Assembly: GCA_937891725.1 (NCBI GenBank)
Contig: CALAHL010000079.1
Coordinates: 1 to 7,729, forward strand
Reading direction: 5' to 3'
DNA length: 7,729 nucleotides
Origin: an uncultured Rhodospirillaceae bacterium
GTDB lineage: Bacteria; Pseudomonadota; Alphaproteobacteria; Thalassobaculales; Thalassobaculaceae
A program made the position numbers and the translations under genes. Below the pieces are notes generated by a model. That model was not told the origin of the DNA. It saw nothing but the letters and a program-made list of their open reading frames with translations, and did no database searches. Of this stretch, positions 1 to 5,643 are shown one piece after another (the stretch's first letter is position 1; the number at the start of each line of letters is the position of its first letter).

Positions 1-435
1 CTGCTGGATCTTGCCCAAGATCACGGCCACGGTCTGCGGGTATTCGTTTTTCAGGTAGTTCGCCAGAACCTGCTCGTTAACATTGGCGAGCTTGTCCCAC
101 ATGGTCCGTCCGGCAGGCCCCCGGATCTCCTCCATGATCTCGCCGACCCGCTCCTCGCCAAGAGCTTTGGCCAGCAGACGTTCGGTGCTGTCGAGGGTGC
201 CGACCAGCGAGCCGGTGGAAGAGACCTGCTCGGCGAATTCGACGAACAGCCGCTCGACGATGTTCGACGACACGGTGCCGAGGCTGGCCATCACCTGGGA
301 GATCTCCTTGATCTCCTCGTCATCCATCTGCCCAAGCAGCTTGGCGGCCTGATCCTCGCCCAGCGACATCAGCAGGATCGCGGCCTTTTCCGGCCCGGTG
401 ATGCTGCGATAGTCTTCACGGACACGCATGCCCAT
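1..435 (-). CDS. fliG: Flagellar motor switch protein FliG (N-terminal part, runs off left edge)
   Basis: FliG forms the rotor switch ring at the cytoplasmic face of the flagellar basal body, linking the MS ring (FliF) to FliM/FliN and, through its C-terminal domain, to the stator. Read from the minus strand, 145 codons are open to the window edge. The N-terminal domain shows TGPEKAAILLMSLGED (residues 13-28) and MDDEEIKEISQVMASLG (37-53). The start of the middle domain shows NVNEQVLANYLKNEYPQT (119-136), with EYPQ where enterobacteria have EHPQ. FliG is about 330-350 residues, so more than half, including the charged torque-generating domain, lies outside. The ATG at 435-433 has a strong ribosome site (minus-strand GGGAGG, 442-447) six bases upstream; a second ATG two codons in is less well placed. 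The gene upstream is a DUF547 gene rather than fliF, so fliG may open a flagellar cluster here. Identity is firm. Confidence 0.95.
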   Translation of the reverse strand, partial: MGMRVREDYRSITGPEKAAILLMSLGEDQAAKLLGQMDDEEIKEISQVMASLGTVSSNIVERLFVEFAEQVSSTGSLVGTLDSTERLLAKALGEERVGEIMEEIRGPAGRTMWDKLANVNEQVLANYLKNEYPQTVAVILGKIQQ

Positions 436-470
436 AGCCCGCCTCCCGTAGCGCAAAATTAGACGAATCG

Positions 471-476
471 ACTATA
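471..476 (-). promoter_or_regulatory. Possible -10 element for fliG
   Basis: In the 80-base gap between the DUF547 stop and the fliG start, the minus strand reads TATAGT, one mismatch from the sigma-70 -10 consensus, 35 bases upstream of the fliG ATG. The sequence 17 bases further upstream (minus-strand TGTCGG, 494-499) is a poor -35. The minus strand also has GCCGATTC nearby, a partial match to the sigma-28 -10 box GCCGATAA, without a clear TAAA at the right distance. This is a weak call based on one hexamer. Confidence 0.22.
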
Positions 477-515
477 CCCGAATCGGCGGCTTCCCGACAG
501 AGTTGCAGTGAGCCG

Positions 516-1370
516 CTATCTCAATTCGTTCAAACGCCGGTCGTCCTGCCAACGTGTTTCACGGGAAACGGACAGTGCCTGACGGATATCGGTGTCCGCA
601 TATAGTTGGATCTCGGCCAGCACACCCGCAAGCGTGCCGCCGAAATCGGTGATGTTCCGCCGCCACAGTGCGTTGAGCACCTGAGCCTCGCCCTGGAGGG
701 TCACCGCGCGCGGTGAGGAGACGTAGCCGATCGCGGAATCCTGCAGCGCGCGATCGATGTCCACCCCGGTATAGGGCGTCCGGCGCAGGGACGGGCCGCC
801 CAAACTGCCGTCGCACAACGCATAGTGCCAACGCGGATCCTTGAAAACCGGCCGCAGCGCCTGCCGCTTGATCCCGTTCAGCGAGATCGGACGCCCGCCG
901 ATCCGCAACAGCGTCGCCTCCGACGGCCCGGACGAGAACAGCCCGAGATCGATCTGGTCCGGGCTGGAGACGATCACGTGGTCCAGCACCAGCCGCACGA
1001 CCAGCGCGTTGTGCAGGTTGATCCAGAACGCCAGCTGCTCGGACCGGTCCAGCCGCGCCGTGTCGGTCGAGGCGAGCGCCTTGAGATAGCCGTCCAGCAG
1101 TTCCCTGTCTGTATAGGGCACCGTGGCGTAGCCGACCCGGGTGATCCCATCCGCTCCCTCGACCGTGTGGCGCCCTAGGAACAGCTCCCAGGCCCGGTGA
1201 TCGACGGCAACAGCCGATCCAACATTGTGGGCAGCCCAGTCCTTGGGGCGCGCCGAGAGCGTGCAAGCCGACACACCCGCCCCGGCCAGTCCTGCGACCA
1301 GCGCCCGCCGTCCTATGTCCGTCGTCCGATCCATGACCCCAATCTCTCGCATCTGCGCTTGGGACGCCAT
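516..1370 (-). CDS. DUF547 domain protein with Tat/lipoprotein-type signal peptide
   Basis: Family of unknown biochemical role; this member is predicted to be exported and lipid-anchored. With the start at 1370 it has 284 residues. Residues 20-37 read GRRALVAGLAGAGVSACT: twin arginines, a hydrophobic stretch and a lipobox-like V-S-A-C ending at Cys36. DUF547 landmarks follow: AFWINLHNAL (114-123), SLNGIKRQAL (163-172) and DPRWHYALCDGSLGGPSLR (178-196). In the usual family pattern the last segment reads roughly H-F-A-L-N-C-x-S-x-x-C-P-x-L-R; here the position before Pro is Gly and the first Cys is displaced by one. The start at 1370 is chosen because minus-strand GGAAAG (1376-1381) sits five bases upstream. 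The in-frame ATG at 1334 (272 residues) gives a shorter, more typical signal n-region and is a real alternative. Earlier in-frame ATGs lie inside the divergent permease gene and are unlikely. It lies 80 bases upstream of fliG on the same strand, with no evident functional link. Confidence 0.85.
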   Translation of the reverse strand: MASQAQMREIGVMDRTTDIGRRALVAGLAGAGVSACTLSARPKDWAAHNVGSAVAVDHRAWELFLGRHTVEGADGITRVGYATVPYTDRELLDGYLKALASTDTARLDRSEQLAFWINLHNALVVRLVLDHVIVSSPDQIDLGLFSSGPSEATLLRIGGRPISLNGIKRQALRPVFKDPRWHYALCDGSLGGPSLRRTPYTGVDIDRALQDSAIGYVSSPRAVTLQGEAQVLNALWRRNITDFGGTLAGVLAEIQLYADTDIRQALSVSRETRWQDDRRLNELR

Positions 1371-1402
1371 GGTGTCTTTCCAGGTCAAACCGCGCGCTTT
1401 GA

Positions 1403-1432
1403 TTGACGGCGATCCGATGGCCCCGCTACATG
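1403..1432 (+). promoter_or_regulatory. Possible promoter for the AEC permease gene
   Basis: The 88-base divergent gap must hold start signals for both neighbours. On the plus strand TTGACG (1403-1408) matches five of six -35 consensus bases. Eighteen bases later TACATG (1427-1432) matches only three of six -10 bases. The pair would put transcription start just upstream of the GTG at 1459. No convincing pair was found on the minus strand for the DUF547 gene. Confidence 0.25.
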
Positions 1433-1445
1433 AGCCGCCCCAATC

Positions 1446-1449
1446 GGAG
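1446..1449 (+). promoter_or_regulatory. Ribosome binding site supporting a GTG start
   Basis: GGAG lies nine bases upstream of the GTG at 1459. The in-frame ATG at 1417 has no comparable site. The GTG start also gives the N-terminus expected for the AEC family, so this site decides the start. Confidence 0.6.
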
Positions 1450-1458
1450 TCAGCTCCC

Positions 1459-2406
1459 GTGTCCACAATCCTGCTTGCCGTTGTCCCCCTGTTCGCCGCC
1501 ATCGTGGCCGGCTTTCTGGCGGGCAAGGCCAAGATGCTGGATGAGACCGCCGTGCGCGGGCTGAACCGGTTCGTGTTCACCTTCGCCATGCCGCCGATGC
1601 TGTTCCGCCTGATGGCGACGACTAATGTGGTCGAGATCGGGGAATGGCGTCTGATCGCCGGATATTTCTATGCCGAGGTACTGATCTTCCTGGCGGGCGC
1701 GGTGCTGGGCGGGGTGCTGTTCCGGCAGAAATTCGCGTCGATGACGATGCAGGGGTTCGGCGGCTCGTTCTCGAACGGGGTGCTGCTCGCCCTGCCGCTG
1801 CTGATCGGGCTTTATGGCCCTAAAGGTGCGGTTGCGGCCGTGCTGCTGTTCACCCTCGACGTGGTGCTGTTCAGTCTGGTGACCATGTTGCTGGAGGCCA
1901 GCCGCGGGGACGGCAAGTCCGGCGGCGGGCTGCGGGCGGTCCGCACCACCCTGCGCGCCATGGCAAGCAATCCGATCCTGATGAGCACCCTGCTCGGCAT
2001 CCTGTTCGGGCTGTCCGGGCTGCAACTTCCGGAACTGCTGGACAAGACCTTCGGCTTCATCGGACAGGCGGGAGCGCCGGCCGCCCTGTTCGGGCTGGGC
2101 GCCACGCTGGCCTATCGGCGCATCCAGGGCAGTCTGGGATCGGCCGGCATGATGGCCGGATTCAAGCTGTTCCTGCACCCGGCCCTGACCTTCGCGGTGC
2201 TGACGTTCCTGGTGCCGGTGGAACCGTTCTGGATCCATGCGGCGGTGATCTTCGCGGCCTGTCCCGTCGGTGCCAATGTCTATGTCTTCGCCCAGCACTA
2301 TCAGGTCTCGGTGACTGCCGCCTCGGCCGCCATCTTCTTCTCGACGGCTCTCAGCATGATCACCATCACCACGCTGCTGCTGCTCTATCCGCCGGTGCCG
2401 CTTTAG
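1459..2406 (+). CDS. AEC (auxin efflux carrier) family permease
   Basis: Inner-membrane secondary transporter of the bile/arsenite/riboflavin transporter-like AEC family, whose bacterial members move small organic acids, amino acids or similar anions; the substrate here cannot be read from sequence. The 315-residue protein has about ten hydrophobic segments (roughly 4-22, 35-52, 66-86, 100-119, 122-146, 170-187, 200-220, 229-254, 257-277, 286-309). A polar loop (147-168) splits them into two five-helix halves. Family landmarks are GLNRFVFTFAMPPMLF (34-49), SFSNGVLLALPL (103-114) with the broken-helix Asn/Pro, and ACPVGANVYVFAQHY (267-281). Starting at GTG 1459 reproduces the usual N-terminus, with a hydrophobic helix then LAGKAKMLDE; the open frame continues upstream but would overlap the divergent gene and add polar, non-family sequence. 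The next gene begins two bases after this stop. Confidence 0.92.
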   Translation: MSTILLAVVPLFAAIVAGFLAGKAKMLDETAVRGLNRFVFTFAMPPMLFRLMATTNVVEIGEWRLIAGYFYAEVLIFLAGAVLGGVLFRQKFASMTMQGFGGSFSNGVLLALPLLIGLYGPKGAVAAVLLFTLDVVLFSLVTMLLEASRGDGKSGGGLRAVRTTLRAMASNPILMSTLLGILFGLSGLQLPELLDKTFGFIGQAGAPAALFGLGATLAYRRIQGSLGSAGMMAGFKLFLHPALTFAVLTFLVPVEPFWIHAAVIFAACPVGANVYVFAQHYQVSVTAASAAIFFSTALSMITITTLLLLYPPVPL

Positions 2407-2408
2407 CC

Positions 2409-3071
2409 ATGGCGCGACGACGGGGAACCAGGCGCACCACAAGCCTCTGGCGCGGTCGGGCCGGCAAGGTCGGACGGTATTCGGTTCTGGTGGTCGCGGT
2501 GATCGCCGCGATCGGACAGCTCCGCCAGTCCGAGATTTTCTACCCGGTGGCGGTGCCCTTCGACCGCGCGCTCTATAGCCATTGGGCGGATGACGACGGC
2601 GATTGCCAGGACACACGGCAGGAGGTTCTGATCGCCGAAAGCCTGGTGCCACCTAAGCTGGACGCCCGCGGGTGCACAGTAGTGTCCGGAGACTGGTTCG
2701 ATCCGTTCACCGGGCACACCCTCACGAACCCCAAGCTGCTCGACGTCGACCATCGGGTGCCATTGGCCGAAGCCCATCGCTCCGGCGCCGATCGCTGGAG
2801 CGCGGACCGACGCGCAGCCTTCGCCAACGATCTGTCGCACCCGGACACCCTGATTGCGGTCGACCGCAGCGCCAACCGCTCGAAAAGCGATGGCGATCCG
2901 CTGTCCTGGATGCCGCCGAACTGGATGTCTCGATGCGCCTATCTGCTGCGCTGGTGGGCGACCAAGCAGCGCTGGGCGCTTGCCGAGGACCTGCTGGAGG
3001 GCTGGTATATCGACGCTCATCTGGGTCTGTGCCGGCTGATCGGCGCGAACCAAGATCCCCTGGTGGAGTAG
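2409..3071 (+). CDS. HNH endonuclease family protein with N-terminal membrane segment
   Basis: Predicted metal-dependent nuclease of the HNH/DUF1524-like class, probably acting outside the cytoplasm. In 220 residues, a basic N-terminus (MARRRGTRR) precedes one hydrophobic segment (about 24-38), suggesting a membrane anchor or uncleaved signal. The nuclease region begins at HWADDDGDCQDTRQEVL (58-74), continues through a second Cys (89) and VVSGDWFDPFTG (91-102), then has the core LDVDHRVPLAEAHRSG (111-126) with His115 as the likely general base. The distal part is FANDLSHPDTLIAVDRSANR (138-157) and SKSDGDPLSWMPPN, carrying the conserved Asn residues and a final His/Asn-type metal site. Cys66 and Cys89 are positioned like a pair and could form a disulfide if the domain is periplasmic. 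The ATG lies two bases after the permease stop without a good ribosome site, so translation may be coupled. Secreted HNH proteins of this class are often annotated as hypothetical; the DNA target is unknown. Confidence 0.85.
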   Translation: MARRRGTRRTTSLWRGRAGKVGRYSVLVVAVIAAIGQLRQSEIFYPVAVPFDRALYSHWADDDGDCQDTRQEVLIAESLVPPKLDARGCTVVSGDWFDPFTGHTLTNPKLLDVDHRVPLAEAHRSGADRWSADRRAAFANDLSHPDTLIAVDRSANRSKSDGDPLSWMPPNWMSRCAYLLRWWATKQRWALAEDLLEGWYIDAHLGLCRLIGANQDPLVE

Positions 3072-3116
3072 CCAACCCTCTGGTCTTGCGCACGGGTTCG
3101 GGCTAGGACAATCAGG

Positions 3117-3131
3117 CGGTCGACACGACCG
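3117..3131 (+). promoter_or_regulatory. Small hairpin upstream of the C-S lyase gene
   Basis: CGGTCG-ACA-CGACCG is a perfect six-base inverted repeat with a three-base loop in the 91-base gap after the HNH gene, ending 31 bases before the next ATG. No T-run follows, so it is not a standard intrinsic terminator. It could be an operator half-pair, a weak attenuating stem, or chance in GC-rich DNA. Confidence 0.22.
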
Positions 3132-3162
3132 ATCCCCCTGCCTGTCCTGCCCTGGAGTTCCC

Positions 3163-4377
3163 ATGTCCCAATTCGACTTCGACACAGAAATCAATCGCGA
3201 AAGCACCGATTCCGTGAAGTGGGAGTTCCACGTTCACTCGGGCAAGGCGGAATACTGGGACGACACCAAGGCGGAGCGCGGCGCCGACCGGGTGCTCGCC
3301 ATGTGGGTCGCCGATATGGATTTCCGCTGTCCGGAGCCGGTGATCGACGCGCTGCGGAGCCGGGTCGAGCACGGGTTGTTCGGATACTCCGCCAAGGGCC
3401 AGGCTTATGAGGACGCGGTCTGCGGATGGTTCGCCCGACGCCAGAACTGGGCCGTCAAACCGGAATGGCTGAGCCCGATCCCCGGCGTGGTGCCGGCGCT
3501 GAACGTTGCCGTTCGCGCCTTCACGCAACCCGGTGACAAGGTGATCGTGCAGCGGCCGGTCTACTACCCGTTCTTCCGGGTCAGCAAGAACAACGGCTGC
3601 GAGATCGTCTCGAACGGGCTGATCTATCAGGATGGGCGCTATTCGATCGATTTCGACGATCTGGAGCAGAAGGCGGCCGACCCGAAAGCCAAGATGCTGA
3701 TCCTGTGTTCCCCGCACAATCCGATCGGCCGGGTCTGGACGGCGGAGGAACTGACCCGGATCGCGGAGATCTGCGCGCGCAACAGGGTGATCGTGATCGC
3801 CGACGAGATCCACGGCGATCTGATCATGCCGGGCGAGACCTTCGTGCCGTTCGCCACCCTGGGCGAGGCGGCGGAACAGAACTGCGTGGTCTGCACCGCC
3901 CCCAGCAAGACCTTCAATCTGGCCGGGATGCACACCTCCAACCTGTTCATCCCGAACCCGGAGTTGCGGGATCGCTTCACCACCGCCCAGGCCGCTCAGT
4001 CCCTGCCGGGAATGAACCCGTTCGGCATCACCGCGACCATCGCGGCCTATAACGAAGGTGAGCCCTGGCTGGATGCGGTCATGGCTTACATCACGGACAA
4101 CGCCAAACTGGTGATGGACACCTTCGCCACCCAGGAGCCTCGGGTCAGGCCGATCATGCCGCAAGGCACCTATCTGCAATGGCTCGACTGCCGGGCCTTG
4201 GGCCTGGGCAAGGATGCGCTGGAAGATCTGATGATCAACAAGGCCAAGGTCTATTTCGACGAGGGCTATATCTTCGGCGACGAAGCCATCGGCTTCGAAC
4301 GCATCAACATCGCCTGCCCCCGCCCGCTGCTGAAACGGGCCCTGGACCGGATGATCGCCGCGATGAAGACGGTCTGA
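3163..4377 (+). CDS. MalY/PatB family PLP-dependent C-S lyase (cystathionine beta-lyase type)
   Basis: Fold-type-I pyridoxal-phosphate enzyme of the MalY/PatB/cystalysin group. Members carry out alpha,beta-elimination on cystathionine, cysteine or cysteine conjugates, giving a thiol or sulfide, pyruvate and ammonia; a minority act as aminotransferases. The 404-residue length is normal. Visible landmarks: MWVADMDFRCPEPV (47-60), typical of the MalY group; GVVPALNVAVRAFTQPGDKV (108-127); PVYYPF (132-137); CSPHNPIGRVW (182-192), with the Asn contacting the cofactor; VIADEIHGDL (211-220), with Asp214 pairing with the pyridine nitrogen; APSKTFNLAG (246-255), with Lys249 as the Schiff-base lysine; and FERINIACPRPLL (378-390), with Arg380 for the substrate carboxylate. 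The ATG has GGAG (3154-3157) five bases upstream. The 91-base gap before it suggests possible independent control. The next plus-strand gene is another PLP enzyme linked to sulfur amino acids. Family identity is firm; the exact substrate is inferred. Confidence 0.93.
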   Translation: MSQFDFDTEINRESTDSVKWEFHVHSGKAEYWDDTKAERGADRVLAMWVADMDFRCPEPVIDALRSRVEHGLFGYSAKGQAYEDAVCGWFARRQNWAVKPEWLSPIPGVVPALNVAVRAFTQPGDKVIVQRPVYYPFFRVSKNNGCEIVSNGLIYQDGRYSIDFDDLEQKAADPKAKMLILCSPHNPIGRVWTAEELTRIAEICARNRVIVIADEIHGDLIMPGETFVPFATLGEAAEQNCVVCTAPSKTFNLAGMHTSNLFIPNPELRDRFTTAQAAQSLPGMNPFGITATIAAYNEGEPWLDAVMAYITDNAKLVMDTFATQEPRVRPIMPQGTYLQWLDCRALGLGKDALEDLMINKAKVYFDEGYIFGDEAIGFERINIACPRPLLKRALDRMIAAMKTV

Positions 4378-4452
4378 GGGCAATCCGTCTCGCGCGCCGA
4401 TCTGGTTGGCGGGGCAACAGACTTCAAGTGTCATGGAACGGTCGCGCTTGTG

Positions 4453-4466
4453 ACCGCACTTGCGGT
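4453..4466 (+). promoter_or_regulatory. Short inverted repeat in the gap between the two PLP enzyme genes
   Basis: ACCGC-ACTT-GCGGT is a perfect five-base inverted repeat with a four-base loop, about 40 bases before the next start codon and 75 bases after the lyase stop. No T-run follows and no convincing promoter hexamer pair is visible in this 130-base gap. It may be an operator or weak stem; chance occurrence is plausible at this GC content. Confidence 0.18.
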
Positions 4467-4507
4467 AAGCTTACGGGCCAGTTGCGCAACCCCAGCCGAG
4501 ACCCTCG

Positions 4508-5560
4508 ATGACCCAGCCCGACTCCCCGTCGCTCGGACGGTTCGCCGACCTCCCCCGCGTCCGTCACGGCCATCTGCCGACCGCGATCGAGGAGATGCCG
4601 AATCTGGCAAAGGCGCTGATGCCGGAGGGCGGTCCCCGGCTGCTGGTGAAGCGCGACGACTGCACCGGCGCGGGGTTCGGCGGCAACAAGGTCCGCCAGC
4701 TGGAATTCTATCTGGGGGCTGCGGTCGAGGCCGGGGCCGATACCGTGCTGATCACAAGTGCGGTGCAGTCCAATTTCATGCGGACCTGTGCGGCCATGTG
4801 CGCAAGGCTCGGCCTGAAAGCCCATCTTCAGATGGAAGAGCGGGTGGCGAAGAACAACCCGCTCTACCGCAGCAACGGCAATGTGCTGCTGGACAAGATC
4901 GTCGGGGCCGAGTTGCACACCTTCCCGGAGGGCGAGGATGAGGCCGCCGCGGATCGGGCGCTCGAGGATTTGGCGGACAGAGTCCGGACACAGGGCGGCC
5001 GTCCGTATGTCATTCACCTGTCCCCCGCCTACCCGCCGGTCGGTGCGGTCGGCTATGTCGAATGCGCGCGGGAGCTTCTGGCCCAATTGGCCGAACGCGG
5101 GGAGACCGTCGACCGGATCTTCGTCGGCAGCGGCAGCTCGGCGACCCATACCGGCCTGCTCTGGGGCTTGCGGGCTCTGGGCTCGGAGATCCGGGTGACC
5201 GGTGTCTGCGTGCGGCGGGATGCCACCCAACAGCACGCACGGGTGACGGCGAACCTGGCGAACCTGTCCGCCCACCTCGCGCATCAGCCCGAATTCTCGG
5301 ACGACGATGTGGAGACCACCGATATCAGCTTCGGCACCGGCTACGGGCGGATGAACGAGCAGACCCGCGAGGCGATTGCCCTGGCCGGGCGCTGCGAGGG
5401 GCTGTTCGTCGATCCGGTCTATACCGGCAAGGTGCTGGCCGGAATGATCGCCATCCTGCGCGCGGGGGAAATGGCAGAGGGCGAGACGGCGCTGTTCCTG
5501 CACACCGGCGGGGCGCCCGCCCTGTTCGCCTATGGCGACGAGGTGCTGGAGGAAGCGTAG
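4508..5560 (+). CDS. PLP-dependent D-cysteine desulfhydrase / L-cysteate sulfo-lyase / ACC deaminase-like enzyme
   Basis: Fold-type-II pyridoxal-phosphate enzyme of the group that includes D-cysteine desulfhydrase, L-cysteate sulfo-lyase and ACC deaminase; members release sulfide, sulfite or ammonia from three-carbon amino acids to give a keto acid. The 350-residue protein shows LLVKRDDCTGAGFGGNKVRQ (45-64) with Lys61 as the Schiff-base lysine, and SAVQSNFMRTCAAM (84-97) with the Ser/Asn substrate loop. It also has GSGSSATHTGLLWG (207-220) as phosphate-binding loop, GTGYGRMNEQT (276-286) with Tyr279, DPVYTGKVLAGM (302-313) with Tyr305, and FLHTGGAPALF (330-340). The Tyr pair matches the two active-site tyrosines of ACC deaminase. 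Position 90 is Phe, where characterised D-cysteine and cysteate enzymes usually have His, so the substrate may differ. The ATG has no strong ribosome site; it is the first Met of a frame whose N-terminus fits the family. A C-S lyase gene lies 130 bases upstream. Confidence 0.88.
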   Translation: MTQPDSPSLGRFADLPRVRHGHLPTAIEEMPNLAKALMPEGGPRLLVKRDDCTGAGFGGNKVRQLEFYLGAAVEAGADTVLITSAVQSNFMRTCAAMCARLGLKAHLQMEERVAKNNPLYRSNGNVLLDKIVGAELHTFPEGEDEAAADRALEDLADRVRTQGGRPYVIHLSPAYPPVGAVGYVECARELLAQLAERGETVDRIFVGSGSSATHTGLLWGLRALGSEIRVTGVCVRRDATQQHARVTANLANLSAHLAHQPEFSDDDVETTDISFGTGYGRMNEQTREAIALAGRCEGLFVDPVYTGKVLAGMIAILRAGEMAEGETALFLHTGGAPALFAYGDEVLEEA

Positions 5561-5568
5561 CGGGACGC

Positions 5569-5593
5569 TCACGCGCTTGTGGCTCGCGCGTGA
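5569..5593 (+). terminator. GC-rich stem-loop after the fold-type-II PLP enzyme gene
   Basis: TCACGCGC and GCGCGTGA form a perfect eight-base stem around a nine-base loop, starting eight bases after the stop codon at 5560. Position and stability fit a transcription terminator or 3'-end-protecting stem. No T-run follows, so a canonical intrinsic terminator is not shown. A second, bulged stem (GTGTCCCA at 5601-5608 with TGGG and ACAC up to 5622) follows just before the next gene's ribosome site. Confidence 0.4.
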
Positions 5594-5631
5594 TCGGACG
5601 GTGTCCCATCCTTGGGATACACCAGCGCTCA

Positions 5632-5637
5632 AGGAGG
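5632..5637 (+). promoter_or_regulatory. Strong ribosome binding site of the DUF1223 gene
   Basis: A full AGGAGG lies six bases upstream of the ATG at 5644. It fixes the start against an open frame that extends several hundred bases upstream through the previous gene. Confidence 0.85.
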
Positions 5638-5643
5638 CCCGCC

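Noticed and set aside
83..352. An 89-codon plus-strand frame near the left edge
   Set aside because: It lies antisense to fliG, which is confirmed by its motifs over the whole stretch.
391..435. EYPQ in FliG as a functional anomaly
   Set aside because: The His-to-Tyr change from enterobacterial EHPQ is, to my knowledge, common in alphaproteobacterial FliG, so it is a lineage trait.
1225..1458. N-terminal extension of the permease frame
   Set aside because: The extension overlaps the divergent DUF547 gene and adds polar sequence atypical of the family; GTG at 1459 with GGAG upstream gives the expected N-terminus.
1450..2652. A 400-codon open frame on the minus strand opposite the permease gene
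   Set aside because: Composition is Arg/Gln/His/Gly-rich with no recognisable family. It is the antisense shadow of a clear membrane protein in GC-rich DNA.
3084..3112. Promoter before the C-S lyase gene (GACAAT at 3107-3112 as -10)
   Set aside because: The -10 matches four of six, but the upstream TTGCGC matches only three of six at a 15-base spacing, too weak to list.
3112..4434. A 440-codon open frame on the minus strand opposite the C-S lyase gene
   Set aside because: It mirrors the codon structure of the MalY/PatB gene, shows no domain of its own, and the plus-strand gene is unambiguous.
4424..5632. A 402-codon open frame on the minus strand opposite the fold-type-II lyase gene
   Set aside because: Same antisense-shadow pattern; the opposite strand encodes an intact PLP enzyme with all key residues.
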